This document shows positions 28,817-37,826 of a DNA stretch of 64,000 nucleotides, in pieces; position 1 is the first letter of the stretch, and the number at the start of each line of letters is the position of its first letter. The translations under genes and the position numbers were made by a program. The notes under the pieces are model-generated. The model was not told the DNA's origin, made no database searches, and worked only from the letters and a program-made list of their open reading frames with translations. Origin of the DNA: Streptomyces tuirus (lineage in GTDB: Bacteria; Actinomycetota; Actinomycetes; Streptomycetales; Streptomycetaceae); contig JAGTPG010000002.1 in NCBI GenBank assembly GCA_018195615.1, positions 310,001 through 374,000 on the forward strand. The letters run 5' to 3'.

Positions 28817-30034
28817 ATGCGTGTACTGCTCGTGGGTGCCGGTGGCGTGGGCGGGGCGATCACCCGGATCGCGGCCCGGCGGCCATTCTTCGAGGCGATG
28901 GTGGTGGCCGACCACGACCCGGTTCGCGCCGAGGCGGCGGTCGCGGCGCTCGACGGTGACGCGCGGTTCACCGCCGAGCGTGTGGACGCGGGCGACGATG
29001 CGGCGGTGGCCCGTCTGCTGGCGCGGCACCGCTGCGACGTGCTCCTCAACGCCACCGACCCCCGCTTCGTGATGCCCCTGTTCCGCGCCGCCCGCGCCGC
29101 GCGCGCCACGTACGTCGACATGGCGATGTCCCTGTCCCGCCCGCACGCCGAGCGGCCGTACCGGGAGTGCGGGGTCAAGCTGGGCGACGAGCAGTTCGCT
29201 CAGGCGGCCGACTGGGAGAAGGAGGGCGTGCTGGCCCTCGTCGGCATGGGCGTGGAGCCGGGCCTGTCGGACGTCTTCGCGCGGTACGCCGCCGATGAAC
29301 TCTTCGACGAGATCGAGGAGATCGGCATCCGCGACGGTGCGAACCTGACCGTCGACGGCTACGACTTCGCGCCCTCGTTCAGCATCTGGACGACCATCGA
29401 GGAATGCCTCAACCCTCCGGTCGTCTACGAGAGCGGCCGGGGCTGGTTCACCACCGAACCCTTCAGCGAGCCCGAGGTCTTCGACTTCCCCGAGGGCATC
29501 GGCCCGGTCGAGTGCGTGAACGTGGAGCACGAGGAGGTGCTGCTCGTCCCGCGCTGGGTCGACGCGCGCCGGGTCACCTTCAAGTACGGCCTCGGCCGCG
29601 AGTTCGTCGAGACGCTGCGGACGCTGCACCTGCTGGGTCTGGACCGCACCGACCCGGTGAGCGTGCCGGGGCCCGGCGGTCCGGTGGCGGTCTCGCCGCG
29701 GGACGTGGTCGCCGCGTGTCTGCCCGACCCGGCGACGCTGGGCGAGCGCATGCACGGCAAGACGTGTGCGGGCACATGGGTGCGGGGCGTCAGGGACGGG
29801 GCGCCGCGCGAGGTGTACCTGTACCACGTGGTCGACAACCAGTGGTCCATGGCGGAGTACGGCTCCCAGGCCGTGGTGTGGCAGACCGCCGTCAACCCCG
29901 TCGTCGCACTCGAACTCCTCGCCACCGGCGCGTGGTCCGGTGCGGGCGTGCTCGGCCCGGAGGCCTTCCCCGCCCGCCCGTTTCTCGACCTGCTGACGGC
30001 TTACGGGTCCCCCTGGGGCATGCGCGAGCAGTGA
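28817..30034 (+). CDS. Saccharopine dehydrogenase-family NADP-binding enzyme
   Basis: This 405-residue protein of the saccharopine dehydrogenase/LYS9 family has the N-terminal Rossmann motif VLLVGAGGVGGAITRIAARR, then DVLLNATDPRFVMPLF and ATYVDMAMSL, and GVEPGLSDVFARYAADEL at the catalytic-domain start. Members include saccharopine reductases and carboxynorspermidine synthases. No clear way to choose is visible. ATG 28817 follows AAAGGGAG. Context is a TetR gene divergent to it, LysE/LysG two genes away and a decarboxylase at 22.8 kb, consistent with amino acid or polyamine metabolism. Confidence 0.88.
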   Translation: MRVLLVGAGGVGGAITRIAARRPFFEAMVVADHDPVRAEAAVAALDGDARFTAERVDAGDDAAVARLLARHRCDVLLNATDPRFVMPLFRAARAARATYVDMAMSLSRPHAERPYRECGVKLGDEQFAQAADWEKEGVLALVGMGVEPGLSDVFARYAADELFDEIEEIGIRDGANLTVDGYDFAPSFSIWTTIEECLNPPVVYESGRGWFTTEPFSEPEVFDFPEGIGPVECVNVEHEEVLLVPRWVDARRVTFKYGLGREFVETLRTLHLLGLDRTDPVSVPGPGGPVAVSPRDVVAACLPDPATLGERMHGKTCAGTWVRGVRDGAPREVYLYHVVDNQWSMAEYGSQAVVWQTAVNPVVALELLATGAWSGAGVLGPEAFPARPFLDLLTAYGSPWGMREQ

Positions 30035-30122
30035 CCTGTTGTCCGGGAAGGCTCTGTTTCACCGCGCATCGACAGGTGACCCGAAAAGGAGTAAGCATCC
30101 GACAGAGCACGTTTCTACTGCG

Positions 30123-30388
30123 ATGCAGGTGACTTCGATGGACAACTGGCGAGACCACGCCGCGTGCCGGCACGAGGATCCCGAGCTCTTCTTCCCGATC
30201 GGCACCACCGGCCCGGCCCTGCTGCAGACGGAGCAGGCCAAGGCGGTGTGCCGCCGCTGCCCGTCCAGGACCAGTGCCTGCAGTGGGCGCTGGACACGGG
30301 GCAGTCCATCGGCGTGTGGGGTGGCACCAGCGAGACGGAACGGCGTGCGCTGAAGCGGCGCGCGGCCGCCCGGCGCCGCTCCGGCTGA
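30123..30388 (+). CDS. WhiB-family iron-sulfur regulator, WblE-like (one frame break)
   Basis: About 88 residues after repair. It has four cysteines in WhiB order: HAAC, then VCRRC, then QC (Cys-X29-Cys-X2-Cys-X5-Cys), which bind a [4Fe-4S] cluster. They are followed by IGVWGGTSETERRALKRR, the GVWGG turn and basic tail for DNA or sigma binding. Sequence EDPELFFPIGTTGPAL is WblE-like. The start is ATG 30123 or ATG 30138 (MDNWRDHAAC). One base is missing near 30262 (RRCP | VQDQCLQWAL), between the last two cysteines. Confidence 0.9.
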
Positions 30389-30412
30389 TGTCCGCCCACC
30401 TCCCCTGGGGGT

Positions 30413-30856
30413 TCAGCCGCGACGCAGCGGCCCCCAGGGGTTTTCCTGCCGGGACACCTCGGCCTTCGCCTCGTCGATCACCCGCTGATCGATCCAGCAC
30501 ATCGGCCGGGCGTCGGTGACCAGCGGTTCGTTGTCGGGCCCGCGGGCGGTCTCCTTCCCCGCGAGCACCCAGGGGCGTACGCCCGGCCCCTTGTCGTGCG
30601 GCAGATGGGCGTAGTCGTGCAGGCGGCGTGCCACCCACACCCGGACGGGCCGGTCCTCCCACCACTCCTCGACGTCGAGCGGGTTGGCGGACAGGCCCGG
30701 CATGGCCACGCCGGTCAGGTCGTCGGTGCTGGACACGTCGCGGAGATCGGTCCCGGGGCCGCGCGACCAGCGGACGTACAGGCCCTGGTGCCGTTCGACG
30801 AGCTCGGTGAGTTCGTCGAGCGCGCGCACGACCGGCAGGTCGTCCGATCCACCCAT
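30413..30856 (-). CDS. DUF6098 family protein
   Basis: This 147-residue soluble protein has the conserved blocks GLYVRWSRGPGTDL, STDDLTGVAMPGLSANPLD, EEWWEDRPVRVWVARRLHDY and PWVLAGKETARGPDNEPLV, as I recall for DUF6098. ATG 30856 follows a strong GAGGAGG. No catalytic motif is known. A near-perfect SigB-type promoter lies 39 bases upstream, so it is probably a general-stress protein. Confidence 0.82.
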   Translation of the reverse strand: MGGSDDLPVVRALDELTELVERHQGLYVRWSRGPGTDLRDVSSTDDLTGVAMPGLSANPLDVEEWWEDRPVRVWVARRLHDYAHLPHDKGPGVRPWVLAGKETARGPDNEPLVTDARPMCWIDQRVIDEAKAEVSRQENPWGPLRRG

Positions 30857-30894
30857 GTCGGGACCTCCTCCCTCGACGCTGTCAGGCGGACGGA

Positions 30895-30919
30895 GTACCC
30901 GCCCGGCGCGAGCGGAATC
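30895..30919 (-). promoter_or_regulatory. Candidate SigB-type promoter for the DUF6098 gene
   Basis: The minus strand reads GATT-N15-GGGTAC, an exact match to the SigB consensus (-10 at 30895-30900, -35 at 30916-30919), at ideal distance from the DUF6098 start. The remainder of the 302-base interval 30857-31158 shows no gene; a weak TACTAGGCT at about 31042 might serve the DUF488 gene. Confidence 0.6.
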
Positions 30920-31158
30920 GGCCGTCGGCACGAGCGGTGCCCACGGCCGAGCGGGCAGGGGCCTTTGACGGACCTCCGCGGAACAGGGATCGGCGGCCGG
31001 GTGTGCTCGCGGCGTGCCGGGAGGAAGGCCCGGAGCGGAGCTACTAGGCTTTTCGTCCCGGTGCGGCGAGAGCGCGTGCCGGGCGCCGCGAGGCCGCGGA
31101 GTCCATCGCAAGCCCCCGCGCCCGCGACACCTGCCGATCTTTCGGGAAGGGGCCGACC

Positions 31159-31509
31159 ATGAGCGTTCGCGTGCGCCGTGTCTACGATCCGCCCGAGGCG
31201 GAGGACGGGACGCGGGTCCTGGTCGACCGGTTGTGGCCGCGCGGACTGGCGAAGGACGCGGCTCGTGTGGACGAGTGGCCGAAGGCGGTCACCCCGTCGA
31301 CGGAGCTGCGCCGCTGGTACCACGCGGGCGAGGGCTCGTACGAGCAGTTCGCGGAGCGGTACGAGGCGGAGCTCGATGCCGACGAGGCGGCCGAGGTCCT
31401 CGACCACGTCCGGGAGCTGGTCCGCGAGGGCGACGTGACCCTGCTGACCGCGTCCAAGACGCCGGAGCGGAGCCACGCCTCGGTGCTGGCCCGCCTCCTC
31501 GAGGGCTGA
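31159..31509 (+). CDS. DUF488 (YeaO-like) protein
   Basis: This 116-residue protein of the DUF488/YeaO family shows VRRVYDPPEAEDGTRVLVDR, LWPRGLAKDAARVDEWPKAV, STELRRWYHAGEG and VTLLTASKTPERSHASVL. The pattern is strongly conserved but its biochemical role is unknown. ATG 31159 follows GGAAGGGG. The gene stands alone and is convergent with the KstD-like flavoprotein gene. Confidence 0.88.
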   Translation: MSVRVRRVYDPPEAEDGTRVLVDRLWPRGLAKDAARVDEWPKAVTPSTELRRWYHAGEGSYEQFAERYEAELDADEAAEVLDHVRELVREGDVTLLTASKTPERSHASVLARLLEG

Positions 31510-31533
31510 GACGGGCCGTTCCGTACGGCCGTC
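31510..31533. terminator. Possible convergent terminator hairpin
   Basis: GACGGGCCGT at 31510-31519 pairs with ACGGCCGTC at 31525-31533 with one bulged base and a 5-base loop. It sits between, and slightly overlaps, the ends of two convergent genes. There is no clear T tract. Confidence 0.35.
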
Positions 31534-33204
31534 AGGCGGTCTGCCGCGCCGCCGCGCGGCCCGCCGCCCGCCCCGAGAACAGGCAGCCGCCGAGGAAGGT
31601 GCCTTCCAGGGCGTTGTAGCCGTGCACACCGCCGCCGCCGAACCCGGCGACCTCGCCGGCCGCGTACAGCCCCTCCAGCGGCTTGCCGTCGGTCCCCAGA
31701 GCGCGGGAGTCCAGGTCGGTCTGGATGCCGCCGAGCGTCTTGCGGGTGAGGATGTGCAGCTTGACGCCGATGAGGGGGCCGGCCGCCGGGTCGAGGATGC
31801 GGTGCGGCGTGGCGACCCGGCCGAGGCGGTCGCCGATGTAGCGGCGGGCGTTGCGGATGCCCTGCACCTGGGCGTCCTTGGCGTAGGGGTTGGCGATCTG
31901 GAGGTCCCGGGCCTCGATCTGGCGCTTGATCCCGGCCGAGTCGAGGAGCGGCTTGTCGGTGAGTTCGTTCATCTTCTCGACGAGCTGTTCGACACTGGGC
32001 GCCGTCACGAAGTCGGCGCCCTTGCGCAGGAACGCGTCGACCGGTCCGGGCGCGCCCTTGCCGAGGATGCGTTCCTTGAGGAACCCGGCGCGGTCCTTGG
32101 CGGTGATGTCGGGGTTCTGCTCGGAGCCCGACAGGGCGAACTCCTTCTCGATGATCTTCTGGGTGAGGATGAACCAGGAGTGGTCGTACCCGGCGATGTC
32201 CTCGGTGGTGCGCAGGTGCTTGAGGGTGCCGAGGGTGTCGTAGCCGGGCAGGTACGGTCCGGGCAGGCGGCGGCCGAGGGCGTCGAACCACATCGAGGAC
32301 GGTCCGGGCAGGATGCGGATGCCGTGGCCGGGCCAGATCGGGTCCCAGTTCCGCAGGCCCTCGGTGTAGTGCCACATGCGGTCCCGGTTGACCAGCCGGA
32401 CGCCCGCCTCGGCGCTGATGTCGAGCATCCGGCCGTCGACGTAGGCCGGTACGCCGGTGACCATCTCCCGCGGCGGGGTGCCGAGGCGCTCGGGCCAGTA
32501 GCGGCGGACGATGTCGTGGTTCGCGCCGATGCCGCCGCTGGTGACGATGACGGCTTGGGCGGTCAGTTGGAACTCGCCGATCCCGTCGCGGTTGGAGGCG
32601 ACGCCGCGGGGTGAGCGGTCCTCGGCCAGGACGGTGCCGCGCACGCCGCGTGCGGTGCCGCCGTCGACGACCAGGGCGTCGACACGGTGGCGGTGGTGGA
32701 AGGTGAGCAGGCCGTCCCGCGCGGCCTGCTTCGCGTACCGGACGAACGGTTCGACGACGCCCGTGCCGGTGCCCCAGGCGATGTGGAAGCGGGGCACGGT
32801 GTTGCCGTGCCCGTGCGCCGTGAGGTCGCCGCGCTCGGCCCAGCCGACGGTGGGCAGGAACGTGATGCCGTGCCCGGTCAGCCAGGAGCGCTTCTCCCCC
32901 GCGGCGAAGTCGACGTAGGCGCGTGCCCAGCGCACGGCCCAGGAGTCCTCGTCGTCGAGCCGGTCGAAGCCGGCGCTGCCCGCCAGTCGCTCCAGGCGAG
33001 GTCGAAGGAGTCCTTGATGCCCAGGCGGCGCTGCTCCGGCGAGTCGACGAGGAACAGCCCGCCGAAGGACCAGAAGGCCTGCCCGCCGAGGTTGGCGGCG
33101 TTCTCCTGGTCGACGAGGGCGACCCTCCTGCCCCTGCTGGTCAGTTCGTGTGCCGCGACCAGGCCGGCGAGGCCCGCTCCGACGACGATGACGTCGGCAT
33201 CCAT
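31532..33204 (-). CDS. KstD-like FAD-binding dehydrogenase (one frame break)
   Basis: About 557 residues after repair. This flavoprotein of the 3-ketosteroid-delta-1-dehydrogenase/fumarate-reductase superfamily (COG3573 type) has the FAD motif VIVVGAGLAGLVAAHELTSRG at residues 5-25 and a glycine-rich C-terminus (LYAAGEVAGFGGGGVHGYNA). Substrate unknown. It begins at ATG 33204. One base is missing near 32987, just after DSFDLAWSDW. It is 17 bases downstream of a TetR gene on the same strand, probably a repressor-enzyme operon under the operator at 33873-33913. Confidence 0.88.
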
Positions 33205-33221
33205 GGCGACCGTTCCCTTCT

Positions 33222-33860
33222 TCAGTTCTCGGAGTGATCGTGGGTGCCGCTGCCGTCGGTCAGCAGGGCCGTGAGCAGTTGTTTCAGCCAGGAGCGGGCG
33301 CGAACGACGTCCCGGTCCAGCAACAGTTGCGTGGTGACGCCGTCGTAGGCCGCGACCACGGCGTGGGCGGCGCCGTCGGTGTCGCCGAGCACGGCGGGCA
33401 GCGCGGTGTGTCCCCGGGCCCGGGCGAGCCGGTCGGCGATGGCCTGCCGCAGCCGGGCGCGGTGTTCCAGCAGGCTCTGCGCCACGTCCGGGTCGCGGGC
33501 GGCGTGCACCAGGAAGTCGGCCTTCACCAGGAGCCAGTCCCGGTCGAGGAGCAGCACCTCGGTGACGCGGTCGACGGCGGCCGGCACGTCGAGGTCGGGT
33601 CCGTCGAGGGCGAGGGCCCCGGAGACCTGCTCCGCGATCAGATCGGCCCGCTCGCGGTAGAGGGCGAAGAACAGCTCGTCGAGGCTGGAGAAGTTGGAGT
33701 AGAAGGCGCCCCTGCTGTAGCCGGCGGCCTCGCAGACCTCCTCGATCGTGACGTGCCCGAAGCCCTTGGCGGCGAACACGGAGAACGCCGCCCGGAGGAG
33801 GTTGGCCCTGGTATGGACGCGGCGCCTGGTCACGCGCCCGGTGGTTCCCTCCACGGCCAT
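33222..33860 (-). CDS. TetR-family repressor of the KstD-like operon
   Basis: This 212-residue TetR protein has the N-terminal HTH HVTIEEVCEAAGYSRGAFYSNF and a helical ligand-binding domain (DELFFALYRERADLIAEQ, DWLLVKADFLVHAARD). ATG 33860 follows GGGGGA. It is first of a two-gene operon with the flavoprotein. Directly upstream are paired palindromes, so autoregulation is likely and the inducer is probably the flavoenzyme substrate or a related compound. Confidence 0.9.
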   Translation of the reverse strand: MAVEGTTGRVTRRRVHTRANLLRAAFSVFAAKGFGHVTIEEVCEAAGYSRGAFYSNFSSLDELFFALYRERADLIAEQVSGALALDGPDLDVPAAVDRVTEVLLLDRDWLLVKADFLVHAARDPDVAQSLLEHRARLRQAIADRLARARGHTALPAVLGDTDGAAHAVVAAYDGVTTQLLLDRDVVRARSWLKQLLTALLTDGSGTHDHSEN

Positions 33861-33872
33861 GTCCGGTCCCCC

Positions 33873-33913
33873 TTTCGATACAGGACTGTATTCGATACAG
33901 CGATGTATCGAAA
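33873..33913. promoter_or_regulatory. TetR operator: nested palindromes
   Basis: An outer inverted repeat TTTCGATAC / GTATCGAAA spans 33873-33913. Inside are ATACAG-GA-CTGTAT (33878-33891) and GATACA-GCGA-TGTATC (33894-33909), giving two adjacent palindromes with TACAG/CTGTA cores. This AT-rich block lies 13 bases before the repressor start and faces the AlkB-like gene on the other side. It is the clearest operator in the window. Confidence 0.75.
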
Positions 33914-33980
33914 GCCCGGCATTCCCCTGGGAACCATGGACGCATGGAACACATTTTCGATTACCGGGTACGCTGGAGGC

Positions 33981-34604
33981 ATGCACCTCCAGGGCTCTCT
34001 CTTCGACCAGGCCGACGAGCTGCGCCTCGGCTCTCTCGACGGGATCAGCCGTACCCACCTCGGCTTCGGCGCCTGGCTCGACGTCCTGCCCGGGTGGCTC
34101 GACGGTTCCGACGCACTGTTCGAACAGCTGGCCGCCGACGTCCCGTGGCGGGCGGAACGGCGGAAGATGTACGACCACGTCGTCGACGTGCCCCGGCTGC
34201 TCGCCTTCTACGGCGCCGAGGACCCGTTGCCGCACCCGGTGCTGACCGAGGCGCGGGACGCGCTGAGCGCTCACTACGGCGAGGAACTGGGTGAGCCGTT
34301 CACCACGGCCGGACTGTGCTACTACCGCGACGGCCGGGACAGCGTGGCCTGGCACGGCGACCGGATCGGGCGCGGAGCACACGAGGACACGATGGTCGCG
34401 ATCCTGTCCGTGGGAGCGCCCCGCGATCTGCTGCTGCGCCCGATGCGGGGCGGTCGCGACACCGTGCGCCGCCCGCTGGGCCACGGCGACCTCGTCGTGA
34501 TGGGCGGCTCCTGCCAGCGCACCTGGGAGCACTGCGTACCCAAGAGCACGCGTGCCACGGGCCCACGCATCAGCATCCAGTTCCGCCCCCACGGCGTGCA
34601 CTGA
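33981..34604 (+). CDS. AlkB-like 2-oxoglutarate/Fe(II) dioxygenase
   Basis: This 207-residue protein of the AlkB superfamily acts in oxidative demethylation of alkylated bases or related substrates. The iron ligands are visible as WHGDR (His-X-Asp) and the distal His in WEHCVPK; the 2-oxoglutarate arginine is in PRISIQFR. ATG 33981 follows TGGAGG. It is divergent from the TetR gene; GGGTAC just 10 bases before the start has no matching -35 box. The gene is complete. Confidence 0.88.
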   Translation: MHLQGSLFDQADELRLGSLDGISRTHLGFGAWLDVLPGWLDGSDALFEQLAADVPWRAERRKMYDHVVDVPRLLAFYGAEDPLPHPVLTEARDALSAHYGEELGEPFTTAGLCYYRDGRDSVAWHGDRIGRGAHEDTMVAILSVGAPRDLLLRPMRGGRDTVRRPLGHGDLVVMGGSCQRTWEHCVPKSTRATGPRISIQFRPHGVH

Positions 34605-34720
34605 GGCGCCCCGAACGGCCTTGCCGGGCGAGTCGGTTGAGGTGGACCCGATGATTCCGCCTGCCCCGGGGTCTGCTTTCCTTCTCTCGTCGGGCTGGGA
34701 CCACACATCGCGGGGCGATC

Positions 34721-35466
34721 ATGCGGGCAGACGTACACCAAGTCGCGGACGGCACCTACCTGGTGCACGGCTCGAACACCAACTGGGTGCTCCTCACGGA
34801 GGGGGACGCCGTCACGCTCGTCGACACCGGCTACCCCGGCGACCGGGAGCAGGTCCTCGCCTCGCTCGCGGAGGTGGGAAGCTCCCCGGAGGCCGTCGCG
34901 GCCGTGCTGATCACGCACGCGCACAACGACCACCTCGGGTCCGCCGAGTACCTGCGCGCCGCCTACGGCACGCCCGTGTACCTCCACGAGGCCGAAGTGC
35001 CGCACGCGCGGCGGGACTTCCTGCAGCAGGTCTCCGTCGGGACGGTACTGAGGAACGGCTGGCGGCCGGGCGTGCTGCCCTGGGTCGCGCACGCGCTGCG
35101 CTCCGGCGGCACGACGCACAACCCCGTCACGGCCCCGAGCCGTTCCCGCAGGCGGGTGCCCTGGACCTGCCCGGGCGGCCGGTGCCCGTGCACACGCCGG
35201 GCCACACCGACGGGCACTGCGCCTACCACGTGCCGGGCACCGGTGTGGTGATCTCCGGCGACGCCCTGGTCAGCGGCCATCGCACCTCGCGGATCGAGGG
35301 GCCACAGCTGCTGCCGGACATGTTCCACCACGAGCGCCCGCGGGCCGTGGCCTCGCTGGACGTCCTCGCGGCGCTGGAGGGCGAGCTGCTGCTGCCCGGC
35401 CACGGGCCGGTCCACCGCGGTCCGGTGCGGGACGCCGCGCTCCGGGCCCGGGAACGCGCCGTTTAA
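34721..35466 (+). CDS. MBL-fold metallo-hydrolase (one frame break)
   Basis: About 248 residues after repair. This metallo-beta-lactamase fold hydrolase has the zinc motif THAHNDHLGS (about residues 66-75), further ligands in TPGHTDGHCAYH and GDALV, and a terminal PGHGPVH. Substrate unknown; members include glyoxalase-II-like and RNase-like enzymes. ATG 34721 is preceded by CGGGGCGATC. One base is missing near 35136 (VTAP | EPFPQAGALDLPG). It stands 41 bases before the DUF4032 gene. Confidence 0.87.
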
Positions 35467-35506
35467 TCTGATGTGACGATCAGCGGCGAGACGAGGACAC
35501 CGGCCC

Positions 35507-36739
35507 ATGGCACTGCAGATCAGCGCGACCAACCCGGAACACCCCGCGCTCTTGCTGGAGCTGCCGTGGGACGTGCCGCTCGAGGAGTGGCCGGAGGAGT
35601 ACCTCGTGCCGCTGCCGCGCGGCATCTCCCGGCACGTGGTGCGGTACTCCCGCGCCGGCGACGAGGTGATCGCCGTCAAGGAGCTGGCGGAACGGCCCGC
35701 GCTGCGCGAGTACGAGTTGCTGCGCGACCTGGACCGGATCGGCATCCCGGCGGTGGACCCGCTGGCCGTGGTCACCGGCCGCGTCGACAAGGACGGCGCC
35801 TCGCTGGAGAGCGTCCTGGTCACCCGGCACCTGGGCGGCTCGATGCCGTACCGCTCGATGTTCGAGACGACGATGCGTCCGGCCACCATGCACCGGCTGA
35901 TGGACGCGCTCGCCGTCCTGCTGGTCCGGCTGCACCTGGCCGGGTTCGCCTGGGGCGACTGCTCCCTGTCCAACACCCTCTTCCGGCGCGACGCGGGCGC
36001 TTACGCGGCGTATCTGGTGGACGCCGAGACCGGTGACCTGCATCCGCAGCTCAGCCTCGGACAGCGCGAGTACGACCTGGATCTCGCTCGGGTGAACATC
36101 AGCGGCGAGCTGCTGGACCTGGAGGCGTCCGGGGCGCTGCACCCGTCGGTGGACCCCATCGAGTTCGGCATGGAGATCTGCGCGCGCTACCGCGGCCTGT
36201 GGGACGAACTGACCCGCACCTCCGTGTATCCGGCCGGCAAGTACCACTACATAGAGCGCCGCATCCGCCGCCTGAACGACCTCGGTTTCGACGTCGCCGA
36301 GATGCAGATCGAGCACGCCTCGAACGGTGACACGGTGAGCTTCGTGCCCAAGGTCGTCGACGCGGGCCACCACCAGCGGCAGCTGCTGCGCCTGACCGGC
36401 CTCGACACGGAGGAGAACCAGGCCCGGCGGCTGCTGAACGACCTGGAGAGCTGGATGGCGACCCAGGACGACTACGCACCGGGCGATCCCCTGGGTGCCC
36501 GCCCCGAGGTGCTCGCCCACCGCTGGGTGCGGGAGGTGTTCCGGCCGACCGTGCGGGCCGTGCCGCCGGAGCTGCGCGGCGCCATGGACCCGGCCGAGAT
36601 CTACCACCAGCTCCTCGAACACCGCTGGTACATGTCCGAGCGGGCCCAGCACGACATCGGCATCGAGACGGCGGTCGAGGACTACATCGAGAACATCCTG
36701 CCCAAGGCCGGCATGACGCTGCAGCCGACGGCGGACTGA
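35507..36739 (+). CDS. DUF4032 protein, kinase-like fold
   Basis: This 410-residue actinobacterial DUF4032/LipA-kinase-like protein has a protein-kinase-like N-terminal half: VIAVKELAERPALREYELL resembles the ATP-lysine region, GFAWGDCSLSNTLF the catalytic loop (Asp in GDCSLSN) and YLVDAETGD the metal-binding loop. The C-terminal half is the DUF4032 domain (YHQLLEHRWYMSERAQHDIG). An aminoglycoside-kinase-like activity on an unknown substrate is inferred. ATG 35507. The frame is intact; its end is 2 bases from the convergent Usp gene. Confidence 0.88.
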   Translation: MALQISATNPEHPALLLELPWDVPLEEWPEEYLVPLPRGISRHVVRYSRAGDEVIAVKELAERPALREYELLRDLDRIGIPAVDPLAVVTGRVDKDGASLESVLVTRHLGGSMPYRSMFETTMRPATMHRLMDALAVLLVRLHLAGFAWGDCSLSNTLFRRDAGAYAAYLVDAETGDLHPQLSLGQREYDLDLARVNISGELLDLEASGALHPSVDPIEFGMEICARYRGLWDELTRTSVYPAGKYHYIERRIRRLNDLGFDVAEMQIEHASNGDTVSFVPKVVDAGHHQRQLLRLTGLDTEENQARRLLNDLESWMATQDDYAPGDPLGARPEVLAHRWVREVFRPTVRAVPPELRGAMDPAEIYHQLLEHRWYMSERAQHDIGIETAVEDYIENILPKAGMTLQPTAD

Positions 36740-36740
36740 G

Positions 36741-37634
36741 CTACCGCGTCCGCGCGGCGTGCGGCACCACCGCCACCGGGCAGTCCGCGTGGTGCAGCAT
36801 CCCGTGGGCCACGGAGCCGATCCTGGCACCGACGGCCGTGCGGTGGACGCGGCGGCCGACGACCATCAGCTGGGCCGTGCCGGCCACCGAAAGCAGCACC
36901 TGGGCGGCGCTGCCCATCTCGACGTGCTCCTCCACCGGCACGTCGGGGAAGCGTTCCCGCCACGGCCGGATCGCGGCGGCCAGTGCCTTCTTCTCGTACG
37001 GCTCCAGTCCCCCGGCCTCGTCGAGGAGCTTCAGCGAACCGGGGCTGTAGGCGAAGACGGGCGGCAACGTCCAGGCCCGTACGACCCGCACGGTCGCCCC
37101 CCGCGCCGCGGCGGTCTCGAAGGCGAAGCGCAGCGCGTCGACGCTGTCCTCCGGGTCGCCCTGCTGCCCCACGACCACCTCGCGCCCGGCGGCCTCACCC
37201 GACGGCTGGTCGCCGGCCCGGACGAGCACCACGGGCCGGGCGGCCTCGGCGATGACCTGCTGACCGACCGAGCCGAGCAGGAAGCCGACGATCCGTCCGT
37301 GGCCGCGCGAGCCGAGCACCAGCAGTTCGGCGTCGGCAGCGGCGGCGACCAGGGTGTCGACGACCGCGCCCTCCACGACGTCGGTGGTCACCTCCAGGTC
37401 CCGGTGCCGTGCGGTGACGGTCCCGACGGCCTCCGTCATCGCGCTGTGCACCCACTCGGCCTGGCTGTCCGCGTCCCCCTCGATCCCCGCTTCGAGCGCC
37501 TCCTGCGGCTGGAACCGCCAGGCGTGCACCACCCTGAGCGCCGTCCCGCGCCGCACCGCCTCCCGCGCCGCCCAGGCGAGGGCGGCGAGGCTCTCCTGCG
37601 ATCCGTCGACCCCTGCGGTGATCGGACGTGTCAT
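36741..37634 (-). CDS. Tandem universal stress protein
   Basis: This 297-residue protein has two Usp domains (about 1-145 and 155-297). The first ends with the ATP-binding motif GSRGHGRIVGFLLGSVGQQV followed by PVVLV. The second ends GRRVHRTAVGARIGSVAHGML, where the loop is altered but the fold is kept. ATG 36634-type starts are absent; ATG 37634 follows GGGAGG. It is divergent from the response-regulator operon 193 bases away, a linkage that may reflect shared stress control. Confidence 0.9.
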   Translation of the reverse strand: MTRPITAGVDGSQESLAALAWAAREAVRRGTALRVVHAWRFQPQEALEAGIEGDADSQAEWVHSAMTEAVGTVTARHRDLEVTTDVVEGAVVDTLVAAAADAELLVLGSRGHGRIVGFLLGSVGQQVIAEAARPVVLVRAGDQPSGEAAGREVVVGQQGDPEDSVDALRFAFETAAARGATVRVVRAWTLPPVFAYSPGSLKLLDEAGGLEPYEKKALAAAIRPWRERFPDVPVEEHVEMGSAAQVLLSVAGTAQLMVVGRRVHRTAVGARIGSVAHGMLHHADCPVAVVPHAARTR

Positions 37635-37826
37635 CCGGCTGCCTCCCTGTGTGACCGTCACTGGTGATGGTGATCAGTCTTCCCTACCCTCCCGGCACAC
37701 AGAGGGCCTTCCCGCGCTGATCTCCGTATCGGAGCGCTGCGCGGCGATCGAACATACGATGGGCGGAGGTCGGCGCGGTGCCCCGGGACTCCGTGCCGTG
37801 AGTCGACCGCCCGGTGTGGGGGACGT

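Noticed and set aside
33966..33971. GGGTAC before the AlkB-like gene as a SigB promoter
   Set aside because: No fitting -35 element; GGAAC upstream does not have ECF spacing either.
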